Shown: positions 48,889 to 56,005 of the stretch, one piece after another
Numbering within the stretch: position 1 is the stretch's first letter
Layout: the number at the start of each line of letters is the position of its first letter
From: Desulfobulbus alkaliphilus
GTDB lineage: Bacteria > Desulfobacterota > Desulfobulbia > Desulfobulbales > Desulfobulbaceae
Length of the DNA stretch: 64,000 bases
Direction of reading: 5' to 3'
Assembly (NCBI RefSeq): GCF_016918545.1
Contig: NZ_JAFFQC010000013.1
Span: forward strand, 1 to 64,000
Made by a program: the position numbers and the translations under genes
The notes under the pieces: model-generated
Told to the model about the DNA's origin: nothing
The model's database searches: none
Seen by the model: only the letters and a program-made list of their open reading frames with translations

Positions 48889-50750
48889 ATACCGGCACCC
48901 TGACCCGGCCCATGCGTCGGCAGGCGGATAATCACCGTTGTCCCCTTGCCAGGTTCACTCTCCATATCGATTGAGCCACCGTGATCAAGGATGATTTTCT
49001 GGGAAATGGCCAGGCCGATGCCGGTGCCGCTCGGCTTGGTGGTGAAATAGGGATAAAAGACCTGGGACAACAGTTCAGGAGCAATACCCGAGCCCGTGTC
49101 GGTGATCCGCAGTTCAACGCCTTCACCTTGCTCCAGATTGGCTAGAGCCACGGTCAATGTCCCTCCCTCTTCCATGGCCTGCATGGCATTGAGCAGCACG
49201 TTCATCATGACCTGCTGCAACCGGTCGACATCACCACGAATAGGTACGATCCCATCCTCGACCTCCATAACCGTTGTAATACGACTGTCAGCAGCTTCGG
49301 CTTTGATCAACTGCAAGCTTCGCTGCAGCAAGACTGGGAGGTCGACCTGTTCGAGATGAAGGGCTGTCGGCCGGGTGAAACTGAGCATTTCGGTGATGGT
49401 TCTATTCATCCGTTCGGTCTCCTGGATCAACAGGTCCGCCGTATCCTGCTCCTTGCTGCCCGAGGGGAATCTGTTTTTGAGCAGAAGGGCCAATCCCTTG
49501 ATGGAACTCAAGGGATTACGCACCTCGTGGGCGACCCCACCCGCCATCCGACCGACCGCTGCCAACCGCTCATTTTCCCGCATCCGCTGTTCCAGGGATT
49601 TGATTGCCGTCACATCGGAAAGCAGCAGGACCTTGCCCATATACTGCTGCTCGCTGTCCGTAATCAATAAGGGGTGGCAAAGTATTTCACACCGGCGACC
49701 ACCGAAAATGACCTTGATGGTCTGCTCCCTGAAGTGATTTTCATGATCCGTCACGACTGTGCCGACATCCAGGAAAAAGGCGGCCAGTATCTCCGGCAAC
49801 ACCTCCTGCGGCTTTCTGCCCACCACCGTGTCCCGGGCCATACCGGTGAGTTCGACAACGGCCTGGTTCCAGGTGGTGATTCTGCCGGAGGCGTCGGTGG
49901 CGACGACTCCCACCGGCAATTTGGCAATCAGCAGTGAGGTAAAGGCCTGTATTTCAACCAGGGTCTTCTGGGAAATACGGTACCCCTGGACAGCAGACAA
50001 AGAAAACCATCCCCCCAGGCCGACAAGGAGCATGGCCAGGGAAAGCATGAGGATCTGCAACCGCAGGCGACCGAGAGTCCGATCGTACTCCTTCATGTCC
50101 AGGCCAACCAATACCAGGTGCCCTTCACCAACCTCATTGCCCCGGGGAAAAAACCGGACCATGGGACGTCGTTCGTCCTGGTTTTGCAGAAAAATTCCCC
50201 GCTGCCCTTCCCGCTGCTGCCGCATGGGAGTCGGAATCAGGGTGGGAAAGGCCGTGGTAAAGGGGCGTACCGCCTCAAACACCCGTCCGTACTCTTTAGT
50301 GACCTGAATAGCGTAGACCATTCGGGGTTGCTGATCGGTTCGGTCACCCAGCCCCTCCACCTCCGGCAGCGGCAGCAAAGTACCGATCCGGCTGTGATCA
50401 CTGTGCGCGATAACCTTCCCCTGGGCATCAACCAGGGCAAGAAAGCGTAAATCGGGATCCTCGGCAAGATGATCGATGACCCGCTGCACATGCAGATTCC
50501 ACGGGTCGTTATTCCAGTAATCTTTACGTAAATCGTTAATATAAGAGGCTCTGGATCCGGAATCCAAAACCCGCATCAGCGTGGCGGCCTTCTGCAGCAG
50601 AGCACTGGTCATCAAGCGCTGTTCCAGTCTGAAATTATGAAAGGCAAAGGTGACCACAATCATAATCAGCAATCCCGCCGCCGCCGCCAGCAGCCAGGGG
50701 GAGGTGGAGATATACGCCGGCCGGGTCAAATTCCGTAATCTAAGTATCAT
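48876..50750 (-). CDS. zraS: Sensor histidine kinase of the ZraS/HydH type
   Basis: A 624-residue membrane kinase. There are two membrane helices (about 18-40, PWLLAAAAGLLIMIVVTFAF, and ~232-255, LQILMLSLAMLLVGLGGWF) around a periplasmic sensor of about 190 residues. Then come a PAS domain (VGVVATDASGRITTWNQAVV-ELTG), H-box RMAGGVAHEVRNPLSSIKGL with phospho-His, N-box LQQVMMNVLLNAMQAMEEGG, and G-boxes LRITDTGSGIAPELL and GTGIGLAISQKIILDHGGS. NtrB-type kinases of this class pair with sigma-54 activators. The zraP-like gene is divergent and both have sigma-54-type promoters. No cognate regulator gene (zraR) is adjacent. The C-terminal residues come from a repeat element. Confidence 0.85.
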   Translation of the reverse strand: MILRLRNLTRPAYISTSPWLLAAAAGLLIMIVVTFAFHNFRLEQRLMTSALLQKAATLMRVLDSGSRASYINDLRKDYWNNDPWNLHVQRVIDHLAEDPDLRFLALVDAQGKVIAHSDHSRIGTLLPLPEVEGLGDRTDQQPRMVYAIQVTKEYGRVFEAVRPFTTAFPTLIPTPMRQQREGQRGIFLQNQDERRPMVRFFPRGNEVGEGHLVLVGLDMKEYDRTLGRLRLQILMLSLAMLLVGLGGWFSLSAVQGYRISQKTLVEIQAFTSLLIAKLPVGVVATDASGRITTWNQAVVELTGMARDTVVGRKPQEVLPEILAAFFLDVGTVVTDHENHFREQTIKVIFGGRRCEILCHPLLITDSEQQYMGKVLLLSDVTAIKSLEQRMRENERLAAVGRMAGGVAHEVRNPLSSIKGLALLLKNRFPSGSKEQDTADLLIQETERMNRTITEMLSFTRPTALHLEQVDLPVLLQRSLQLIKAEAADSRITTVMEVEDGIVPIRGDVDRLQQVMMNVLLNAMQAMEEGGTLTVALANLEQGEGVELRITDTGSGIAPELLSQVFYPYFTTKPSGTGIGLAISQKIILDHGGSIDMESEPGKGTTVIIRLPTHGPGQGAGILDP

Positions 50751-50759
50751 GACGACTCA

Positions 50760-50780
50760 ATTTGCAAAAATCTCGCCAGG
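50760..50780 (-). promoter_or_regulatory. Sigma-54-type promoter for the zraS-like gene
   Basis: On the minus strand: CTGGCGAGATTTTTGCAAA. The GG and GC are ten bases apart, as required for -24/-12 elements, and match TGGCACG-N4-TTGCA closely. The expected start of transcription lies within two or three bases of the annotated ATG at 50750, so translation may be leaderless or begin slightly downstream. Confidence 0.6.
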
Positions 50781-50993
50781 ATGAAGTTAGAGACAATTTC
50801 GCCACCGCCCTGAGAACAGGAGATTGGAAATGTACCCGGCGGGACAAATGGATACTTTTTACCCATTTGCAGGCTTGTTGCCTGGGTAGAAAAGAAACAT
50901 GCCGCATATGTATTGTGGTCCGTATAAATCAAATACCAGAAGGCAAGCAAAAAATTATCATTAATATCATAATGTTAGAACAAAAAAATTTCC

Positions 50994-51010
50994 TGGCACG
51001 AAAATAGCTA
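50994..51010 (+). promoter_or_regulatory. Sigma-54-type promoter for the zraP-like gene
   Basis: TGGCACGAAAATAGCTA: GG at 50995-50996 and GC at 51007-51008, exactly ten bases apart, with a perfect TGGCACG -24 element and a weaker -12. It lies 54 bases before the zraP-like start, suiting a normal leader. Confidence 0.7.
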
Positions 51011-51063
51011 AACTCAAGACAACAACAGGCATCCATAATACGAACCAGAGGAGAAAAGATACG

Positions 51064-51501
51064 ATGGAAAAATCAACCAGCAGAAAAAAAATAGTTTTAG
51101 CTGCCATTCTCACCAGTGGCTTAGCCTTGGCCATTACCCAGTCGGCAATCGCCCAGCCTGGTTTTCAGGGCCAACGGGGTCAACATCCCTGCCTGATGCA
51201 GATGGATCCGGTTGCCCAGAAAGCCAGGGACAGATTTCTCGATGAAACCATGGAAACCAGAAAACAACTGGCAGAGAAGAACGCTGTTATGCGGGCCCTG
51301 ATGAATGCAGGCACCCCGGATACCGCCCAGGCATCACAAATCGCCGGCGAACTGTTTGAACTGCGCGAAACATTGCGCCTGAAAGCACAGGAAACCGGAT
51401 TACCGCTACATATGCTGATGATGGGACAGGGCGGCAAAGGGACCAAAGGGACTATGCCCTGCTACGGCAAAGGCCCTCGAGGCGGTCGCATGAACAGATA
51501 A
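51064..51501 (+). CDS. zraP: ZraP/Spy-like periplasmic zinc-binding chaperone
   Basis: A 145-residue exported protein behind GAGGAG. Signal peptide: KKIVLAAILTSGLALAITQS-AIAQ. The mature part begins PGFQGQRGQHPCLMQMDPVA and forms two long helices (FLDETMETRKQLAEKNAVMR-ALMNA, ASQIAGELFELRETLRLKAQ). It ends in a Met/Gly/His-rich tail (LPLHMLMMGQGGKGTKGTMP-CYGKG) that can bind zinc. ZraP is a zinc-dependent chaperone and repressor of the ZraSR system in enterobacteria, and its gene is divergent from zraS there too. The sigma-54 promoter supports the same circuit here. Confidence 0.85.
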   Translation: MEKSTSRKKIVLAAILTSGLALAITQSAIAQPGFQGQRGQHPCLMQMDPVAQKARDRFLDETMETRKQLAEKNAVMRALMNAGTPDTAQASQIAGELFELRETLRLKAQETGLPLHMLMMGQGGKGTKGTMPCYGKGPRGGRMNR

Positions 51502-51546
51502 TTTCCTCTGTGCCCATCAACACCTGAACACCCATGCCCTCCTGTC

Positions 51547-51580
51547 GCCCCGGCGGCCCCTCCCTCCTTGCCGCCGGGGC
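51547..51580. terminator. GC-rich hairpin after zraP
   Basis: GCCCCGGCGGC (51547-51557) pairs perfectly with GCCGCCGGGGC (51570-51580), 46 bases after the zraP stop. It lacks a strong U tract (GTTCCC follows), so it is only a probable terminator. Confidence 0.55.
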
Positions 51581-51680
51581 GTTCCCTCCTGCCGTCCCGG
51601 TGGTAACTCTCTCCTTGCCGCCGGGGCGTTTTCTCATGGCGTCCCCGGTGGTCACCCCCTCCTTGCCACCAGGGCGTTTT
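51564..51680 (+). repeat. Tandem repeat of a ~47-bp unit, 2.5 copies
   Basis: Units begin CTCCTTGCCGCCGGGGCG at 51564 and 51611, and a third, partial and slightly changed, at 51659 (CTCCTTGCCACCAGGGCG). Each continues with a CCGGTGGT-containing half. The units supply alternative partners for the hairpin at 51547-51580. The array abuts a CTGAATCCGTGACGG element. Confidence 0.75.
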
Positions 51681-51867
51681 CCTGAATCCGTGACGGCTGG
51701 ACTCTTTTTTGGATGTATCTTGCTGTCATCATATGAGTATTGCAGTGGAATCCTTGATAATAACCTTCACCAACCAGCCGCCCTTCGGTGCGTCCGTCCG
51801 CACGCCATCTTCATTGCCCATAACCTTCCGATAAAGTCTCCTTTAATCGAACGCTCACGGATCCAGG
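51681..51867 (+). repeat. CTGAATCCGTGACGG element, long form
   Basis: CCTGAATCCGTGACGGCTGG, TTGGATGTATCTTGCTGTCA, GCAGTGGAATCCTTGATAAT, CCAGCCGCCCTTCGG, then the left half of the hairpin module (GTCCGCACGCCATCTTCATT, GCCCATAACCTTCCGATAAA-G), a shortened right half (TTTAATCGAACG), and the end CTCACGGATCCAGG. It lies between zraP and priA. Confidence 0.88.
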
Positions 51868-51939
51868 GTTTTGCTTCAACAACTCCCAGCGCACCACAGA
51901 AATCTGTACGTCACCGTCCTGAGAACGCAGCGTGCAGGT

Positions 51940-54486
51940 TTACATCATGTTTTCCGGATCCACATCAACCCCCATGGTCACCGCCGAGGAACACAGTCTG
52001 CTTTTTTCCGCCTGGAGCGCTGCGCACAGGGCATGCATGGCGGCGGGAAACCGACTTTTCAGCAGCAACTGCCAACGGGTCAGATCCCTGAGTTTGACCA
52101 ATGGCGACGGTGACGGTCCCAAAATCTCCACTGCCCCGCCTTCACCGGTTTCACGAAGAAAAGCCGCAACGTTGGCGGCCGCTTTTTGCACCTGCTCCTC
52201 GTCAACGCCACTGAAGCGGATATTGATCAGCCGGGAAAAGGGCGGATATCCCAAAGGTGAACGTACCGCAATCTCTTGCTGATAGAATGCGTCGTAGTTG
52301 TGGTCGCGGGACTGCTGAATTGCGTAATGATGGGGTTGATGCGTCTGAATGATCACTCTTCCCGGATCGTCCCCGCGTCCTGCCCGGCCAGTCACCTGGG
52401 ACAGCAGGGAAAAAGTACGCTCCGCCGCTTTGTAATCGGGCATGCCCAGGCCGGAATCTGCCCAGACAACCCCCACCAGAGTAATATGGGGAAAATGGAG
52501 GCCTTTGGCGATCATCTGCGTGCCGACGAGAATATCGATCTGCCGCGATCGGACCGCGGCAAGCAGCGCCAGATACTGTTTACGGTTGGACGAGGTGTCA
52601 CTGTCGAGACGGGCCGTCCTGGCCTCGGGAAACAATTGCCGGACCTCCTCTTCGATCCGTTCGGAGCCAATGCCGAGACCTGTTATTTTCATTGACCCGC
52701 AGCTGGGACACAGGGTCTGCAGAGGCAGGCTGTAGCCGCAATAATGACACAGGAGCCTGTTCCTGCTCCGGTGCAGGGTCAGAGAAACCTGGCAATGCCT
52801 GCACTGAAGAATATGCCCGCATTCGCGACAGAGCATGAAGGATGAAAAACCACGCCGGTTGACGAACAGAAGGCTCTGCCGCTTCTGGGCCAGGGTCTCG
52901 TGGATCGCGGCAATGAGTTGATCGGAAAAAACCAGATCAGGCCGTGAACGTTTGGTATTGGCCAGATCGATAATCTCCACCACCGGCAGGGGTTGCTCTG
53001 CAACCCGTTTTGCCATGGTCAGCAGCGAATATTTGTTGTGCAGACAATGATGATAGCTGACCACCGAGGGAGTCGCTGATCCGAGCAGGACCGGGCATCC
53101 CGCCATTCGCCCCCGCAGTACCGCCAGATCGCGGCCATGATACCGCAGTCCGTCTTCCTGTTTATAGGCCGGTTCATGTTCCTCGTCGACAATGATCACT
53201 CCGAGGTTGTCGAGGGGCGCAAAAACAGCGGAGCGTGCCCCGAGGACAACGGCAGCTTTTGCTTCCAGCACCGCCTGCCATTGATCAAGACGTTCACCAT
53301 CACTGAGACCACTGTGGAGGACGGCCAGCCGGGAGCCGAAACGGGAATGAAAGTGTGCTTCAAGCTGTGCAGCCAGGGCGATTTCCGGCACCAGCACCAG
53401 AGCGGTTCGTCCCTGATTGAGCGCATGCTCTACCGCCCGCAGATAGACCTCGGTTTTTCCGCAGCCGGTGACCCCGAAAAGGAGAAAGGGGGCAAAGGAA
53501 GCGGCGGTGATGGCCGGGAGGAATTGAGAGAGCACCTGTTCCTGCTCGTCAGTCAGCTGCTCCGGGACGGGTTGGATTTCCGGCGTGACCGCAAACGGGT
53601 CACGGTGGACCCGTTCCATTGTCGTTGCGAGGATATTCCGCTGTACGAGCTGTTTGAGAGGCGGCCCACAGCCGGGATACTTTCGGGTCATTGCTGTCCG
53701 GGCAACGGCTTGTCCCCTGCTGGCCAGAAAAAGCTCGACAAAAAGACCAAGCGCCCGTATTTCCGATTTCTTCAAAGGAGGTTCCGCTGCCCGGCACAGA
53801 TCCGTGACCAGGGTCGCGTCGCTTTCTGAGCCCTGGTCCTGGAGCAAGGGTCGCAACTCCGGCCCCGGCAGCAGCACAGTCCGGGTTTTCACCCGCCCTC
53901 CCTTTGTCAGCAGAACGGGCTCAATGGTGATCAGTTGCTGTTGTTCAAGTTTACGCAGAAAATTTCTGTCCCCTGCCTGACGCCAGAGTCGACCCGTCAT
54001 CACGGCTTCCAGGCATCCATTGTCCACCAGGGGATCAAGCCAATGGGTAAAATGCTTCCCGGCATCGGCGATGAATGCTGAAGTCAAGTCGACCCTTCCC
54101 TGTTCGGTCAGTACAACCCTTCGCCCGCTTTTGCGGCCAGGAGCCAGGGGCAGGGCTGTTCTGACCACTTCGCCGATCGGATGATGATAATAACGGGCAA
54201 TCCAGCGGTAAAAAGGAAGGAGTGATGCCGGAAAAAAAGGCTCTTCAGTGAGGACAGCAGCAATGGGTTTGATCACGAAATCCGAGGACCCGGATGCCGG
54301 CGGCTTGACCCGGCCAAGCACATACCCGGTTATCTTCCGGGCACCAAGGGGAACAAGAACGCAGCAACCGACGGCAATAACCCGCTCCCTCCCCTGCGGC
54401 TGCCCGTAGGTCAGTGTGGTGTCAAGGGGGGCATCGACCGCGACTTCGTAATACAGGTCGTCAGCGTTCAGCGGGTGCAAGTGCAT
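51940..54486 (-). CDS. priA: Primosomal protein N' (replication restart helicase PriA)
   Basis: An 848-residue 3'-5' DNA helicase that reloads the replisome at stalled forks. The N-terminal 3'BD domain begins DDLYYEVAVDAPLDTTLTYG and includes VLVPLGARKITGYVLG. Helicase motifs follow: LLFGVTGCGKTEVYLRAVEH (Walker A), LVPEIALAAQL, VVLGARSAVFAPLDNLGVII-VDEEHEPAYKQE (DEEH), and VLLGSATPSVVSYHH. The zinc-binding cysteines lie in LCRECGHILQCRHCQVSLTL, LCHYCGYSL and LCPSCGSMKI. The C-terminus has QVTGRAGRGDDPGRVIIQTH. It is somewhat longer than the E. coli enzyme (about 730), with the extra residues in the N-terminal third. Single gene flanked by two long repeat copies. No ribosome site is obvious. 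Confidence 0.95.
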   Translation of the reverse strand: MHLHPLNADDLYYEVAVDAPLDTTLTYGQPQGRERVIAVGCCVLVPLGARKITGYVLGRVKPPASGSSDFVIKPIAAVLTEEPFFPASLLPFYRWIARYYHHPIGEVVRTALPLAPGRKSGRRVVLTEQGRVDLTSAFIADAGKHFTHWLDPLVDNGCLEAVMTGRLWRQAGDRNFLRKLEQQQLITIEPVLLTKGGRVKTRTVLLPGPELRPLLQDQGSESDATLVTDLCRAAEPPLKKSEIRALGLFVELFLASRGQAVARTAMTRKYPGCGPPLKQLVQRNILATTMERVHRDPFAVTPEIQPVPEQLTDEQEQVLSQFLPAITAASFAPFLLFGVTGCGKTEVYLRAVEHALNQGRTALVLVPEIALAAQLEAHFHSRFGSRLAVLHSGLSDGERLDQWQAVLEAKAAVVLGARSAVFAPLDNLGVIIVDEEHEPAYKQEDGLRYHGRDLAVLRGRMAGCPVLLGSATPSVVSYHHCLHNKYSLLTMAKRVAEQPLPVVEIIDLANTKRSRPDLVFSDQLIAAIHETLAQKRQSLLFVNRRGFSSFMLCRECGHILQCRHCQVSLTLHRSRNRLLCHYCGYSLPLQTLCPSCGSMKITGLGIGSERIEEEVRQLFPEARTARLDSDTSSNRKQYLALLAAVRSRQIDILVGTQMIAKGLHFPHITLVGVVWADSGLGMPDYKAAERTFSLLSQVTGRAGRGDDPGRVIIQTHQPHHYAIQQSRDHNYDAFYQQEIAVRSPLGYPPFSRLINIRFSGVDEEQVQKAAANVAAFLRETGEGGAVEILGPSPSPLVKLRDLTRWQLLLKSRFPAAMHALCAALQAEKSRLCSSAVTMGVDVDPENMM

Positions 54487-54513
54487 GAGGGTCGTACCCG
54501 AACCTATTGTTCA

Positions 54514-54731
54514 CCTGAATCCGTGAGCGTTCGTTCGTGCGTCAGCTTCGTTGTTCGTGACCGTTCGATTAAAGTACACTTTATCGGACGGTTACGGGCA
54601 ATGAAGATGGCGTGCGGACGGATACCCCGAAGGGCGGCTGGTGAAAGTTGTTGCCAAGGATTCCGCTGCAATTATAACCTTATTACAATAATATATATCC
54701 AAAACAGGAGTCCAGCCGTCACGGGTTCAGG
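54514..54731 (-). repeat. CTGAATCCGTGACGG element, long form, reverse orientation
   Basis: From CCTGAATCCGTGAGCGTTCG through the hairpin module (GTGCGTCAGCTTCGTTGTTC, GTGACCGTTCGATTAAAG, then CTTTATCGGACGGTTACGGG, CAATGAAGATGGCGTGC), CCCGAAGGGCGGCTGG, AAGGATTCCGCTGCAATTAT, ATATATCCAAAACAGGAGTC and the end CAGCCGTCACGGGTTCAGG. This is the best copy for seeing the module's ~33-pair stem. Confidence 0.9.
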
Positions 54732-54762
54732 GTTCAACCATCTATCGGGCACGAGCAGTCGT

Positions 54763-55647
54763 TCAGGGTGCGATGACATCTTTGCAGGCACTCTCCAGGT
54801 ACTCGCGAAACGGTGGGCCCAGAGTCTGGTGTTCAAGGGCGAAGTCGACAATCGCTTTTAAATACCCCAGTTTATCACCGGCATCAAACCGTTTCCCTTC
54901 GAATTCATAGGCGTACATGTCCCGACGGTTGGCAAGGGCGAGCAGGGCATCGGTGAGCTGGATTTCACCACCATGGCCCGGAGTGGTTTTGGCAAGAAGC
55001 TCGAAAATGTCCGGCATCAGCAGATACCGACCGATGATAGCCATGTTGGATTGACAGGTCCCTGGTGCCGGCTTTTCGACCATGCGATTGACCTTGAAGG
55101 TCCGACGATGATCGGTCTCCGTGCCCTCGACTATACCGTACTGATGGGTCTGATCCATATCCACCCGCTGAATGGCCACGATGGACTCGCCCAGTTGATT
55201 ATACATATCGATCATCTGTTTGCAACACGGCACCTGGCTTTTCACCAGGTCGTCACCCAACAGCACCATGAAGGGTTCATCGCCGACCACATTGCGCGCC
55301 ATCAGAATGGCATGTCCCAATCCCAGGGGTTCTTTCTGCCGCACTGCAATGATGTCGATCAGATTGGAAATGTTGGCAAGTTCCTCTCGCAGCTGCACCT
55401 TCTTCTTGTCTTTGAGTACGGTGTCCAATTGAAAATCGTAATCAAAATGATTTTCAATGGCCGACTTACCGGTACTGGTAATAAAGATAATTTCTTCGAT
55501 TCCGGAGGCTACTGCCTCCTCAACGATATATTGAATCGTGGGACGGTCAACTATGGTCAGCATTTCCTTGGGGATGGCCTTGGTTGCGGGAAGGAATCTC
55601 GTCCCCAGTCCCGCTACCGGGATCACCGCCTTTTTGATTGCTTTCAT
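54763..55647 (-). CDS. galU: UTP-glucose-1-phosphate uridylyltransferase
   Basis: A 294-residue nucleotidyltransferase making UDP-glucose from UTP and glucose-1-phosphate for envelope polysaccharides. GAGGAGACC precedes the ATG. Motifs: KKAVIPVAGLGTRFLPATKA-IPKEMLTIVDRPTIQYIVEE (nucleotide-binding GxGTR and Lys), FITSTGKSAIENHFDYDFQL, PLGLGHAILMARNVVGDEPF-MVLLGDDLV (metal Asp), VEKPAPGTCQSNMAIIGRYL and GGEIQLTDALLAL. Length is standard. Single gene between two long repeat copies. Confidence 0.97.
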   Translation of the reverse strand: MKAIKKAVIPVAGLGTRFLPATKAIPKEMLTIVDRPTIQYIVEEAVASGIEEIIFITSTGKSAIENHFDYDFQLDTVLKDKKKVQLREELANISNLIDIIAVRQKEPLGLGHAILMARNVVGDEPFMVLLGDDLVKSQVPCCKQMIDMYNQLGESIVAIQRVDMDQTHQYGIVEGTETDHRRTFKVNRMVEKPAPGTCQSNMAIIGRYLLMPDIFELLAKTTPGHGGEIQLTDALLALANRRDMYAYEFEGKRFDAGDKLGYLKAIVDFALEHQTLGPPFREYLESACKDVIAP

Positions 55648-55707
55648 GGTCTCCTCTTTGCTCGGCTGTATTTTCAGATGTACTCCAGGAAAAATTCAGG
55701 TATAAAA

Positions 55708-55921
55708 CCTGAATTCGTGAACGTTCGCCGCTGCGACAGCTTTGTTGTTCGTGACCGTTCGATTAAGGTGCAGGTATCGGCCGGGTTCGGGCAATGAAGA
55801 TGGCGTGCGGACAGACGCCGCCAAAGGCGGCGGGTGCAGGCGTTTTGGAAAATTTTTTACAATTATACTCTGATTACAGCACAATACAACCCAAACTGCC
55901 GCCCAGCCGTCACGGATCCGA
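55708..55921 (-). repeat. CTGAATCCGTGACGG element, long form, reverse, more diverged
   Basis: CCTGAATTCGTGAACGTTCG, module GACAGCTTTGTTGTTCGTGA, CCGTTCGATTAAGGTG, GGGCAATGAAGATGGCGTGC, a changed CGCCAAAGGCGGCGGG hairpin, ACAATTATACTCTGATTACA and the end CCAGCCGTCACGGATCC. It lies between galU and hrpA, within the only spacer upstream of both genes, so it may affect both promoters. Confidence 0.82.
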
Positions 55922-56005
55922 GATAAAAAAAGACCTCAAACAACAAAGGCATAATCTACTATACTCCGCAGTCCGTCGCATCCTCAAAAAATTCCCTCGT
56001 ATTTC

